A DNA stretch of 64,000 nucleotides from Marsupella aquatica (lineage: Eukaryota; Marchantiophyta): the NCBI GenBank assembly GCA_973895155.1, contig OZ316896.1, positions 6,944,001 to 7,008,000 of the forward strand, in the 5' to 3' direction. Of the stretch, positions 35,840 to 47,539 are shown in pieces. Each line of letters starts with the position of its first letter. Within the stretch, counting starts at the first letter, position 1. The notes under the pieces are model-generated. The model searched no databases and was not told the DNA's origin. It was given only the letters and a program-made list of their open reading frames with translations. Both the position numbers and the translations under genes were made by a program.

Positions 35840-36700
35840 CGCCATGCGTTGCAAATTCCCAGTTTGTGATGGATAATCAGTTGAGTAAGAAGCAACGGGA
35901 TCTGGTACTGATTTGAGCTATGAGGATGTGTTTGCTTTCTCAATGAGAGACTTGGGCAAGTGCAAGGTGATGCAATTCTTCATTGAGCTGACCAATGAGA
36001 GACCTCTTTATCGGCAGAGACACCAGTTGAGCAAGCATGAGTGGCAGCTGGTGGATGAGAGATGCAAAAGAGCTTTATGAAGCAGGTAGCCCTCCAACTC
36101 TGACTTTGCAGCGGCTATAATGATGTCAGCAAAGAAAGATTCTAGTGGACTATGGACAAAGAAGAGGATGTGTGGGGACTACAAGCCACTCAATCTGGTC
36201 ACAACTCAAGACAAGTACCCCATGCCTATCGCTGAAGAGCTCTTTGACTCCATTGGAGATTCTGATATCTTTACCCTCGTAAACTTGAGGCAAGGCTTCA
36301 ACCAGATCATTATTCTGGCTGAGGACCGTAAGAAGACAGCTTTTCATTGGAGCAATCGATTGTGGGAATGGCTGGTGATGCCATTTGGACTGAAGAATGC
36401 ACCCGTCTTCTTTCAACGGGTGATGGATCAAGTACTAGAAGGTGCTAATTTCTTGAAATGCTATATTGATAATGTGTTAGTTCACAACAAGGGTTTTGAG
36501 CAACACTTATTACGCCGTGGGGAGCTGTTCATGAGGCTAAGAAATGTTAATATGAAGGTCCATCCCAAGAAATGTGAATTTGTTGTTATCTCACTGGTCT
36601 ACCTTGGGCATCAAATTATTCCAAATGACATTATGGCTCATTGGGCTAAAGTGGTGTTGATTCTTGCAATTTGTGGTAGCTCAAATTGGGTGTTGTTACT
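35840..36700 (+). pseudogene. Ty3/gypsy reverse transcriptase, degenerate
   Basis: This enzyme copies retrotransposon RNA. From about 35,860 a broken frame reads MDNQLSKKQRDLV...YEDVFAFSMRDLG, the usual lead-in to gypsy reverse transcriptase. From 36,120 it is open: AKKDSSGLWTKKRMCGDYKP, YPMPIAEELFDSIG, FTLVNLRQGFNQI, MPFGLKNAPVFFQRVMDQVL, then CYIDNVLVH and VHPKKCEF. The catalytic D-D pair of YxDD is altered to YIDN, and LDL is changed to VNL, so two catalytic Asp residues are lost. RNase H and integrase are not recognisable downstream; the frame drifts after 36,690. Confidence 0.88.
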
Positions 36701-36824
36701 GAATGGATTGCTGGTATCTCGATCTATCGCAAGTTGGTGCGACGCTTGCGTAGTTCAAGTGAAGCTTCAAGTTGTTGTTGCTAAGTTGCGGTTTTGGAGT
36801 TGCAGTCTTCATCGATATGCATAG

Positions 36825-37454
36825 CTGCATCGTGGAGGACTGATTGTGTGATTGACAAGCGAATGTTGCTGTCGACAATTGTGTGCAAGACAGATGATGG
36901 CGTCTAATCCTATTTTGTGAAGGGAAAGTAGTCGGATGTGCGACTCTTTGTGGTTTTGATTGATGCAGTTTGATTGGGAGCCCAACAGTTGATTATGTTT
37001 ACAATTTTTGTAGGATGCAGCTCTGGTTTGCATCAAGTTCCTTGTTGACGGATAGTGCATTTCTATGAAGGAAACGACGTTGAATGTTGGTGAATTGTGT
37101 TGGCGGCGCGCGACAAGATAAGGCGTCGCGGAGAGGCAAGGTGGCTGTGACTTAGGGCACAAAGGAAACAACAAATAAAGAATAGTGATTTTCCCGTCAA
37201 TTGCGGTGTGTTTAGCGTATGACTTGAGCAAAGAGAGTCTTGGTGAGGAGGCACCCATAGCCCACGGCCTGTGGCCAATTCATCTTGGTTGTGTGGGTTG
37301 GCACCCACAGCGCACAGCCTATGGCTGATTCATCTTGTTTGTGTGGGTAGGTACCCACAGCCCACAACCTGTGGCCTAGGGTTTTGGAATCACGAAGTCT
37401 TCCAATAATGCAAAGCTACTTTGTGAACAACGAACGTGTTTCACTCAAAGTGGA
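36825..37454. other. Spacer with about 63-bp tandem repeats
   Basis: No gene is visible. At 37,249-37,378 a unit (GGCACCCAYAGCCCAC...CTGTGGC...TTCATCTTG.TTGTGTGGGT) is present about 2.2 times, with a period of about 63 bp. Confidence 0.6.
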
Positions 37455-39600
37455 GTGCAGTTTTGGCCAACGACATTGCTAGCAGATACCAGTGGAGCTT
37501 TAGATAGTGATTATGACGAGGGCTCTGTAGCCAACTCACCTCATCATCAGGTAGTTGCACCATTGTTGTGGGATATGGAGAAGACATATGGGTCCATTAA
37601 GTGCCCTAGGAGATACTCTGGTGCAGTTGACACAATTGATTTGGATTATTTCATCCAAGAGTTTGATACGTTGTGTGATATGCAAACAATGTGTAATGCC
37701 ACATTGTTTACACCTTTCATGGCATGGAAAAGGTTGTTTCAGCATTTGAAGGGTCCACCCATGGATGATTACCATGAGTTTCAAAAGATCCATTTGACTG
37801 ACATTGAGATATGGAGACAACATTGGTCACCAAACTATGTGTCCATCATTTACGGCGCACGTGCGGTTTCTCAACCTATTGCCCCAACTGTTGCTGCTTC
37901 TAGTAGCACTAGTCAGAGTGACACTCCACCAGCATCCACCATTACTCCTACCGGTGCAATTCTTGCTGGGAGTGGAGTTGTGCCAATATTTAACCCTATG
38001 GTTAAGTTTTTTGATGTGTTGAAGTAGAACTACTAGGGTGTGAGAACTGATAAGTTGAAGGGTCTTCAAAATTTTCAGCGCAAGATTGGAGAGAGCGTCT
38101 ACGCAAAGCATACACTCATATGCGAAGATTAATTACAGTTACCAAGGGAGTGATAGAGGCCCAAGCAATTCAATTTTGGATAGAGAGTTGCAGTGTAGAG
38201 TGGTCCCACATTGGTTGTTGTTTTTGCACTTGCTAAGCGCATTGAGCTCAATATGATGAATGAAAAGGTGGTGACTTTCAGATTTGTCAAAGAAGGCTCA
38301 CCAAAGGTTGCATCTACACCCACAATGCAATCTACTACAAAGAAGAGTCAGAGGGAGAAGCCTACAACATGGGAATCTATTAGTCAGAGACCTGTGCCCT
38401 CCTATGTTGGACAGCAGTCAGGATGTTGGACCTGTGATGGGGATCATGCTCAAAGATATTGCCAGGATAATAGAGGGTCCAGAGGGACATCTATGCCCGA
38501 TCAACGATTATGTGATCATTGTGGAGTTTCTGGTCACACCAAGGATAGGTGTTTTATACTCCATCCTGAACTACGATGGGGAGGATTGCGTACGTATGAT
38601 CAAGGAAGAGGAGGTAGAGGTGGTGGTCGCGGCCGAGGTATGCCACATGCAGGGAGATAAGGAGGTGATACTCCTGCCACCATAGATCCAAAGGATGCAA
38701 AGATTGCTCAATTGGAGCAACAACTAGCTGCCATGGTAAGTTTGCAGATTAGACCTACTTCTGGTGATGGAGCTTCTACATCTTATGGAGCTGACGGAGA
38801 CTTGACCACCATGGGATTCATGTGTGGCACTGCCCATGTTGATGCATTGACAGCTTTGACTCGAGGAGCAACCAAAGCCCTTGATCCCCGAGGAGCAATG
38901 GTAGATTTGGATCCTCAAAGGGGGGAGGCTCGTTGTCAAATGAAGCTTCCCAATTGTTTACATTGTTAGAGGCAGTTCACACTATCTCTATGAACCCGAT
39001 TAAGACAAATCCAAGTGTTGATAAGTTGGTAGAATTGGATGATGTTGCAACAAGGCTAGCAAGTACCTCACTGGGGACGACCACTAACATTGTGCACACC
39101 CCGTTATTTTCAGCAACAGATATATTGGCATTGGGAGTTAGTCCAGCTGAAGTGTTCAGATTGGCAACCACATTATGTGAAGACACTCCAGTTGCTGCTT
39201 CTTGTGCAGAGACTGCATAATTCTGAAGTTGTGGAGTTGATTCCACCTATTGCTAGTGGTGAAACATGGCAAGCAACAGCGGCGAGGTTGATGGAGTTAC
39301 CAGCATGTCCTGCCTTTGAGAGAACTAGGTTTAAAGCTAGTGTGGTATCATTGGACAATCAAAGTGATGTCTTTCGATTAGTTGGGCCTTTTGGAGCAAT
39401 ATACCAGCCAAAACAAGTGTTATTGGATACTGGTGCTTAGCCCTTGATGTTGGGTAAGTCTGCGATACAAAGATTGGGATTGCATCCAAATGATTTGGAG
39501 GAGTGTCCCTTTCCCATTCAGATTTCATTGGGAGTACCTACACCCAAACAACATATCACCAGACGAGCACTTGAACTTAGGGTTCAAGAAGATATCATCT
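37455..39600 (+). pseudogene. Retrotransposon gag (two zinc knuckles) and aspartic protease, broken
   Basis: This remnant covers nucleocapsid/capsid and protease of an LTR element. 37,572-38,024 resembles a gag N-terminus (PRRYSGAVDTIDLDYFIQEFD), followed by an Ala/Ser/Thr/Pro linker and TAGs at 38,025 and 38,034. 38,211-38,660 has CWTCDGDHAQRYC, a knuckle one residue short, and CDHCGVSGHTKDRC, a canonical CX2CX4HX4C, then an RGG-rich tail. At about 39,240-39,540 comes the protease, with VLLDTGA-stop-PLMLGKSAIQRLGL; the stop is a TAG right after the catalytic DTG. Reverse transcriptase should follow, but the LINE fragment starting near 39,600 interrupts it. Confidence 0.8.
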
Positions 39601-40374
39601 TAAGGAGCAAGCCTTTCCACTTGGAAGTTGAAGAAACCACTCTTCAATTCCTTGGTAAGGCCTTTTATTCTTTATGGGGTGCAAGTATGGGGCCCTTCTA
39701 CTTCTCAATCTTGTTGGAAAAAGGTAGAGGCTATCCAAAAGCTTTTCTTGGAGATGGAGCTTGGAGTGAAAACCCAAACCCCATACCCCATACCCCTTGT
39801 TATTGGCTGAGGTAGGTCTTCTACCATTGGAGGTTGAAGCTCTCTATCACACTCTTCAATATGCTAGGAGAGTGGAGGCGTTGAATGATTCTAGGCTACC
39901 TACGCAAGCCTTTCACATATCTAGAGCTTTTGGTTGGTATGCTGATGTATGTAGCTGGGCCCAATCATGGGACTTATCTGAGCATGAGTGACATACTCAA
40001 CCAAAGAAGCTTTGGTCACTCTTGCGTGATAAAGCTATTAGAAAACTTTGGAGTGATCCTAGCCCTAGATTACAGTATTTTATGAGGGATGTAAACCCCA
40101 TGATGTTGTATGAAGAACAAGAGTATCTTAGAGCTCTCCCATTTCTATGAGGTTGAGACAAGTGATTGCTAGATATAGACTCAGCTCACATCACTTGGAG
40201 GTAGAGGAGGGTAGATGGAAGGGAATTAGGAGGCAGGATAGGGTGTGTAGACTTTGTGATAGTGGTAGCATTGAGAATGAATATCATGTATTCATAGCAT
40301 GTAGACGGTATGAGGAGGTATTGGGTCATCATGGAGCTTAGAATTTGACTTTGACTTTGACTTTGACTTTGACT
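39600..40374 (+). mobile_element. Truncated LINE (TTTGAC-tail family), copy with internal deletion
   Basis: This is a C-terminal ORF2 fragment: LFNSLVRPFILYGVQVWG, then PLEVEALYHTLQYARRVEAL, DLSEHE-stop-HTQPKKLWSLL, APISMRLRQVIARYRLSSHH and CRLCDSGSIENEYHVFIACR (a zf-RVT-like Cys/His block). Compared with the 46.6-kb copy it has lost everything from just after GAGGAGGT (about 40,320) to ATTGGGT near the 3' end. It then ends GGAGCTTAGAA followed by five TTTGAC units (40,344-40,374). The gypsy gag on the minus strand begins immediately after. Confidence 0.85.
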
Positions 40375-40416
40375 GGGCAACAGAAGAAGGAGCAACAGTG
40401 GGAGTTGGCTGGTGCC

Positions 40417-41307
40417 TCAAGTTCTTTCGCTCTGGAAACTTGGAGAAACATACACTTGAAGAAGATTGTAAGAATCCCCATGTTGTGCAAGGACCTGATG
40501 TAGCACCTGCAAATGGAATGAAGGGTTACTCTCAATCGCATCAAGATAATGATTTGTAGCCTCTTGGTCTGTGATACTGTTGGTATCCTCCTTCAACTTG
40601 AGCAATGGTTGGTACATCATCTTCAACGTTTCATCCTTCTGCCGCATGAATGTAGCAAGCTGCATTATCTTCTTTGAGCTCTTCACTGGAAATTCCTGTT
40701 CAAGAATTTGAAAGAACTCATCCACTAGATCAGGATACACTGGTGTATCAACAGTGGGAGAGATGCCTGTAGTAGCTAGAGCAAGCTCAGCTGGACTCAA
40801 TACCACTGTAGTGGGTGCTGGCGAAGGTGCACTACTAGATGAAGAAGCGGCAGCAGTAGCAGCATGCGCTGAAATGGCAGCTTGTAGTGTTGTCTGGTGG
40901 GCACCGGCTATGGCAGCAGCGCAAGCAGGATTTGGGGTTTGAGTGACACCCAATAATCGCCTCGAGTGTTGTTGGTACACGTCCAATGCCTCATGGTGCA
41001 CATATCTTGCCAATTGTTTGAATGCAAAGGCAGCAGTGTAGTGGCTCAAGTACTTGAGCTTTAACTCATACACAACTGTGTAGAATGCTGCTTTGAATTC
41101 CCGTAGAGAAATGGTGCCAAGCCGACCACTAAACTTCCTGATTTTTCTGGATGAGCTGCTAACCTCCATCCCGTACACTGGTGGAATTGTTGATGTCGAC
41201 AGCGGAGCTGGGAATGTGATGGTCGGAGCTGAAAGAGGTGTGTACAGGCCTGATTGTGGTTGAATAGACGATTGAGGAACCTGATATGATGTAGTTGTTG
41301 GAATCAC
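40417..41307 (-). CDS. Retrotransposon gag-like polyprotein, 296 aa, open
   Basis: A capsid-type protein of a gypsy element; it would package element RNA in cytoplasmic particles. The frame is uninterrupted. The N-terminus is Pro/Ser/Thr-rich, followed by RKIRKFSGRLGTISLREFKAAFYTVVYELK, the usual gag start. Next come an Ala/Ser-rich linker (residues about 130-175) and the YPDLVDEFFQILEQEFP...KKIMQLATFMRQKDETLKMMYQPLLKL helix-rich gag core. There is no zinc knuckle, because the element is cut by the LINE about 40 bp beyond the frame end. Upstream on the minus strand is the LTR/leader homologous to 33.5-34.7 kb. It is an isolated gag and probably inactive as an element. Confidence 0.72.
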   Translation of the reverse strand: MIPTTTSYQVPQSSIQPQSGLYTPLSAPTITFPAPLSTSTIPPVYGMEVSSSSRKIRKFSGRLGTISLREFKAAFYTVVYELKLKYLSHYTAAFAFKQLARYVHHEALDVYQQHSRRLLGVTQTPNPACAAAIAGAHQTTLQAAISAHAATAAASSSSSAPSPAPTTVVLSPAELALATTGISPTVDTPVYPDLVDEFFQILEQEFPVKSSKKIMQLATFMRQKDETLKMMYQPLLKLKEDTNSITDQEATNHYLDAIESNPSFHLQVLHQVLAQHGDSYNLLQVYVSPSFQSERT

Positions 41308-41339
41308 CTGATGTGAGCTTCCTGCCCCGACAGATCCTT

Positions 41340-42515
41340 CTAAATGATCTAGATGATTTGAGAGGGATAGTCTCTAACGGGCGTGGGTCACTTCGGCAAT
41401 GGTATGGCCGCCATTTATCCCTGTTAGAGTCACCTGAGCTCATGCTGATGTGACATGCTCAAAGAGATCAATCAGTCTTCCTCTAAACCTCAAAATAGAG
41501 ACCAAATCCCTAAAATCTGCATGAAGGTGTTCCAACTCTTCAACACATATATCTCTCTGGTAATAGATAACGACATGTGAGATAATCATGAGGAGATGAA
41601 GCACTCACAGACGCCCGCACAGACGCTCCTAATGAGCCCTTACATGCCCCAAGTTGTTGACGCAAACAGGAGAGATCAAAGTCGGAAATTCGCAAAATTG
41701 TCCTGAAATTGCATTTCGGTGAAGTCAAAATGTTGGCAATTGTATCTCACTTGATAGAGCTTCATTTTTGGAATTCTTTATATTGATCTTGCACGACTCG
41801 ATGAGAGCTTTCTAACCATGCTAAAATCTCCTAATCTCGTCAATCAGTTGAAGAGTTACGACCAGAATAGATCTCAGATGTGCTCAAAATGGCGTTTTGA
41901 GAACTGACGATAATTTGAAAGTTTGTGTTCAAACTGTCCCTGTACAAGTCGACCTCCCTCTATTCATGAACATCTTTCACATTCAGTGAACTCTACAATT
42001 ATCACTCAAAACCAAATTTGATTGATGAAGATTGCACCAGATTGCCACATCGGCGGATGTAATCCTATCAAGATAGTTCTTCTTGAGTAATTTTTATGTA
42101 GCATGTAGAGTGAGTAGTACATAGGAAAAACCAGCAGCATGCCATGATGTGTTGGGAGTATCTAAAGAGTCATAGCCAATCCTCAAATGTGTGGAGGTGC
42201 CATAGCTAAGTGCTTGCAATGCTAAAGCTAAGACTCAAGAAGAACTGAAGTGAATGTGCAATGAGCAATCTAAGTATGTTGGCTCTGGAGTGCTCCTAAC
42301 AAAGACTATTTGCTTCAAGAACAACCAGGGTTTGCTACAAGAACATTGCCCAAAGTGCTACTAAGAGGAGAATGCTTGCTTAGAGAAAACCAAGCACATC
42401 TATTATAGCTTGCATATATGGCCTCTAAATGATGAACCTAAACTACCATAATATCCTAGTGGGCATGCACAAGGCATGGTGATGGGCGATGATAACCATG
42501 CACTCTTGCACGACA
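41340..42515 (-). repeat. Gypsy LTR/leader region, minus copy
   Basis: This is the reverse-complement homologue of 33,530-34,710. Read on the minus strand it starts TGTCGTGCAAGAGTGCATGG and leads directly into the gag frame. The two copies have diverged by many point changes, so they are not a recent LTR pair. Confidence 0.72.
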
Positions 42516-45130
42516 AATCTGGGAATTGTCATCATGGTAAATTGAGGGCTTTGCAAGGCTGGATTGCCTGGTGGGTTGTTTGTTGGTGACAATGGGGAAA
42601 CTACTTCTAACTGGTAAGTGAACTAAACCACTTTAGTTGGCTAGCAAGGTCGCTAGCATTCTGGTCAAGTGAGAATTTATGTTTGGGACCTTTTATCATG
42701 ATACACAATCTTATGTTGTTTGTGTATTTTTAGACTCAAACAACAAAGGAGTAAGCATTGATGCCAAATTGTACTAGAGTAGAATCTGTACATGTGTCAC
42801 GCGATTGACATGGGTCTTAACACCACAAACGTCACTATGGGTGCCAAAATCATCTCCTTGTACCTGAGGATCACGAAGGGATGTTGTGAAGGCCGGTAAA
42901 CACCAGTTTATGCCCTTAACACCAGACTATCATAGCAAGACTCCGTCACACATCACCCAAGCTCAATCCCTAAGAACCAAGGTTGGGAATCAGATCATGT
43001 GCTCATGATAGTTCTGGTGAGAAGGGGTCTTCATATCGGGCCCATACACACAGGGCCTAGCACTATGGTGCGCATATGTCTATACGTATGCTTACTGTCA
43101 TAGGTATATTTCTATTCCACCACCGGAATATATGTACCCATAAACCAGTGACTCCTGACTGATTCCCGGCTTAGGGACTTCTAAGCCATTGCCCCACCAC
43201 TCTGCCATTCCACTCTCAGCAATCAGAGCTGTGACAGCCCTCACCCAACCCACTTCAATGCACCCGGTACACCTCTCAGTGGCGTTGCTAGTCCCATCAT
43301 ACACTCAGATTGCCTCACACACACACACATCCATGAGAGAAATGAGGCCTGAGAGGAAAACTCAATTAGATTCAAAGATGTGCACAATAGTTCACTGAGA
43401 ACACTTGATCCGAACACTAGGCCCGAAGGCTGTCTCCTCCAGATTGCGACGTGCTTGCCCCGCAAGCCCCGTGCTTGCCATGCAAGCTCAATCCTGAACC
43501 TGAGCCCGACTCACTCCAGATTGCGACGGCAGATTGGACTTGAACCAATCCCGTACTTGCCTTGCAAACTCAACCCTGAACTCAACCTCCTTCACTGCAC
43601 TTCATTCTTGGGGGCACATACAGATCTCACACCTCTATTTCATAATGTCAAGTACGCAGGCACAGTTGACTCGACTTCAAAGCTGGTTCTAGGCCTAACG
43701 ACGATCTACCCCAGACTATAATGAGGCCCGGCCTCATGCTTGCCTTGCAAGCTCAGCTCTGGCCATAAATCCCTTAGTGCTCTCTACCAGACAAAGGCCG
43801 GGACTCCCCATGGATCACGTAGCCTTGCCAGACTAAACTATAAATGCTCCTCCTGCTGCCCCTCAATCAGTATCTCAGCCTCCCTAATGTACTCACCGCA
43901 AATCACATTGAAATCCTCCCCACAGTTTACAATCACCAACACATCACCTATCACCAAGGCTCTATATCGGGGGAAAAGAACCCAATTGTGTTGCCTACTA
44001 GAAAGAGCCACAATCCAGCTTGCAAACCTGACCAACTGTTGCTGTGAAGCGTGGCTGATTACTCCCTGAGTAATAGCACAACCAAGCTCTCCCCAACACA
44101 CAACTTCCAAGCCCAACCTTCCTTGCACAGAGCTCCTCCCTGTTGCTCAGTCTACGTGAGATCACACAACTGAAGTTCCCCCCAAGGGCCTCTACCGGGG
44201 GGCTGCTCTATATACTCTCATACTGAGCCCAAAATGGGTGGATACTACGCTGCTGGAGCCACATCCCAGCCCTAACAGAGCCGCCACTATCTCTAACTAC
44301 TGAACCCTAACTCGCAACTTTATTTCTATCTCGAATTGGCTATGTTTTTCGGATTTGGCCCTCCTCCATGGTTTTCACGAGCTTGCGTCTCCTCTCCCGA
44401 TTTCTCTATTCAACCATTTGCTGCGTGGATAGCAGCGTTTGAAGCGGCTTGAGCTCCTCTTTTCAACGAGGTCAATTATAGCCGATTTGGTCAAATATAC
44501 AGAAAGTTATGCCCCCGTAATCGAGAGGGGGTACTCACTGCTATGCTAACCCGAGTTACATAGCTAACCCGAGTTTGGCTAACCTAGCTATCTTATCTAA
44601 CCCGAGTAGAGCTAACCCGTGGTCTCAGGTAGGCCGCTACCCGCTATCCGCTAACCTAGGCTAAGCTGAGCCCGAACCCGAACCTACCTATGCTAACCTG
44701 AGCCCGAGTTTAGGCTAACCCGGGATCAATCTAATCCAAACCCGGGTTAAGCCTAAGCTGAAGCCGTGCTTACATGAGCTAAGCTGAAGCCGTGCTCACA
44801 TAAGCTAAGCCGTGGCCGAGCTTAGGTTTACCCGAAACCAAAGCCGAATCCGCTAATTCCGGTCACAAGTTAACCTGTCACACTAATCAAGCCGTATCTT
44901 CCTTAATACACCTCCGTTTCCCGAGTGTTTTATATCTATTTTACTCACCTTGACCAGATCTTTCCAATGCTCTTTACAGATCTGGATTTGGTGACATATT
45001 GAAAGAGATATGATCACCGACCACCCGCGACATAGCTTTTATTTCCCTACTCTTAACGCCATGATTGCCCTTATTCTTGCCATCTTGCTAATTGTTATGC
45101 AATATCAATAGCTACTCCTCGCATACAGCA
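42516..45130. repeat. Noncoding repeat-rich spacer with two short-period repeat zones
   Basis: No gene is recognised. At 43,437-43,590 a 77-bp unit (CTCCAGATTGCGAC...CTTGCC.TGCAA.CTCAA.CCTGAA) is present twice, with related TGCTTGCCTTGCAAGCTCA near 43,737. At about 44,535-44,880 a degenerate 10-12-bp repeat of the type GCTAACCCGAG or CTAAGCTGAAGCCG runs for some 350 bp. CTATATACTCTC at about 44,207 could be a TATA-like element of an LTR promoter, unconfirmed. Confidence 0.55.
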
Positions 45131-45161
45131 ACCTAGTTAATCAAATTAAAGAATAAGGACC

Positions 45162-46060
45162 ATGTCATCGGCGTCACAACATGCGTCAATGAGAGCCTTT
45201 CAAATGAAGAACAAGATCGGATTGTTGGAAGCTTATGAATTGGATCAAAATTGAGCTGGTGGACAGATTGTTGCCTTTGTTGCATACATTGAGGGATATC
45301 ACAAGGGATATGGGCCAACCATTTTTGAACTTGCATATCGGAATGCAGATACTCTTGGATCTCTTGATGCTTTTGAGAAAGCATCAAATCTTTTGCTTGA
45401 GTCATCTCCAAAGTATGATTTCCATCGTACCCAACCACTTCACGGGGATCTTTGCACAAAGTTTGGAAAGTGAAAAGGTCCAGCTTTTGCAAGAGTTGGT
45501 GTTGAAGGCTCTCATTGACATGATAGGGCAATGCAAACCAAGGCAGTGACCAGGGATGTACATCCTAGAAATTTATATTTGGATTTTGGAAGTGTCAAAG
45601 TGGTGGAAGATACGCAAGATGTTTTGGAAACTTCTAGAATACTTCATCCCTCAATGTCTTCTAGAGGTCCAAAAGTTGTTTTGGACCCATCCGTTGTGAT
45701 AATTCTTTATGATAATGAAGAAAATGGCACTGATATGTCGGTCCATTTCATGAAGAAGCTGTATCTCCTCTTGGTAGGGGAACCGATTCAGATCCAACTC
45801 GGCAAATTCTAACTGTACATGAAGTAGACGTTCCATTTGGGACTTGGCACTTTCGAAGGTGTGGAAAAGGAAATGGTCTAGTCTGCAATGGGTCTATGGA
45901 TCAAACCATTTCTGGAAGAGACAAGTGTAGGAACTTCATCAAGGAAGTTGGGTATCACAAAAAATCATGCGGTGTTGTTGGGGTTGCAATCCATGGTTTG
46001 AGGATCACTTTGCCGCACACTCAACTCCTGTAATTCTGTCCAAACAATATTTGTCACAAA
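45162..46060 (+). other. Unrecognised degenerate open frames
   Basis: Frames at 45,235-45,549 (LPLLHTLRDITRDMGQPFL...) and 45,531-45,812 (RDVHPRNLYLDFGSVKVVEDTQ...) overlap slightly. They look protein-like but match no family I know. Stops soon follow in every frame. The stretch could be part of another retroelement or a captured gene fragment. Confidence 0.25.
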
Positions 46061-46074
46061 ACAAGGGGTCGCAA
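46061..46074. repeat. SINE target-site duplication, left
   Basis: ACAAGGGGTCGCAA, matched by ACAAGGGGTTGCAA at 46,242-46,255. Confidence 0.85.
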
Positions 46075-46241
46075 AGCCCAGAGAGGCATGACTTTGTGGT
46101 AGCTCACTTGAATTGAGACTGATAGGTCTTGGGTTCAACTGTTGTGGCTGACACTTCCCAACTATTGTGGCTGACTCTTTCTGTGGGGTTTCACAAATTT
46201 CCCCTTAAAATTTATTTAAAAAAAAACAAAAAACAAAAAAA
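46075..46241 (+). mobile_element. tRNA-related SINE, about 167 bp
   Basis: A short non-autonomous element transcribed by RNA polymerase III and moved by LINE machinery. It has an A-box-like TGGTAGCTCACTTG (about 46,097), a B-box-like GGGTTCAACTG (about 46,131) some 33 bp later, a short body and an A-rich tail (46,218-46,241). It is flanked by a 14-bp target duplication with one mismatch. Box spacing, tail and duplication together support the call. The parent tRNA is not identified. Confidence 0.82.
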
Positions 46242-46255
46242 ACAAGGGGTTGCAA
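46242..46255. repeat. SINE target-site duplication, right
   Basis: ACAAGGGGTTGCAA, directly after the A-rich tail. Confidence 0.85.
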
Positions 46256-46626
46256 GTTGATTTCCCAACTTCCTTTAGTTCCCAAATCTCTGAAAGTTCA
46301 TCAAGGGACAAGATTAACACCTCCTGAAATCAACTTCTTGATTTAGATGGGTACATTGAGGGTCTCTATTACATGGACTGCCAACCAGATGGCATTGTTG
46401 CTCCTCCAAACCAGGTGGAACTTTGCATTGACATAAACTCTTTTCCAACAGAAGGTTGATGTAACCTACCCAAATAGACGAATGAAGACACGAAATGGAA
46501 AAGGGACTCAACAATGTTTCAACTTCACAAGAGAACTCTTGAAAAGGATTCAGGCTGCAAATGAAGAACAAATGAGGGTCGTAGCTTCTGAGAGAGTCGT
46601 CCAAGGAAATGGATGGGGATCAGAGT

Positions 46627-47317
46627 TCACATATCTAGAGCTTTTGGTTGGTATCCTTATTTATGTAGCTGGGCCCAACCATGGGACTTATCTGAGCATG
46701 AATGGCATACTCAACCACAGAAGCTTTGGTCACTTTTGCGTGATAAAGCTATTAGAAAACTTTGGAGTGATCCTAGCCCTAGATTATAGTATTTTCTGAG
46801 GGATATAAACCCCATGATGTTGTATGAAGAGCAAGAGTATCTTAGAGCTCCCATTTCTATGAGGTTGAGACAAGTGATTGCTAGATATAGACTCAGCTCA
46901 CATCACTTGGAGGTAAAGAAGGGTAGATGGAAGGGAATTAGGAGGCAGGATAGGGTGTGTAGACTTTGTGATAGTGGTAGCATTGAGAATGAATATCATG
47001 TATTCATAGCATGTAGACGGTATGAGGAGGTTCAAGTAGCACATCAAATCCTTGTTTCTGATCTACATGATCTATTTAGGTTGCCACCAAAGCAACTTGG
47101 ATTGTATATCATGGCAGTGGATAGGAAACGATGTGATAGCATTACACATTAGTGACTCTTAGGGTCCTTAGTTTGTTATTAGTGAGGATGTAGAGATCCT
47201 CACATGAGCATTTGACTCATTTCTTTGCTTTGTATTTGGCTGCTTTTTTTTTTGCCACAGCTCCCTTGACTCATTGGGTTGTCGTGGAGCTTAGAATTTG
47301 ACTTTGACTTTGACAAA
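46627..47317 (+). mobile_element. 5'-truncated LINE (TTTGAC-tail family)
   Basis: It starts TTCACATATCTAGAGCTTTT, in the middle of the region aligned to the 39.9-kb copy. It contains the ORF2 C-terminus (RAPISMRLRQVIARYRLSSH, CRLCDSGSIENEYHVF, ending KRCDSITH at 47,152). The 3' region ends GTGGAGCTTAGAATTTGAC with three TTTGAC units to 47,317. No target duplication is obvious. The segment 46,256-46,626 upstream has only short frames that I do not recognise. Confidence 0.85.
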
Positions 47318-47539
47318 ATGAAATCGACGAGGCTGCATCTAATAAAATGAACTCTTGATTGAGTTGTTTCCTGCTGCACATTTGTCTGGCCAAGCTAAAG
47401 GAACTCTGGAAGGATTGCCCTTTTCATACATTGATGTACAAGAGCGCTCTTCACTCTGGAACTCTAGAAGTGCATGTGTGTTGGAAAGGTACGATTTCAA
47501 TGCTGCTGAAATTTTCTTTTTCTGTAATATACTGTTGTT

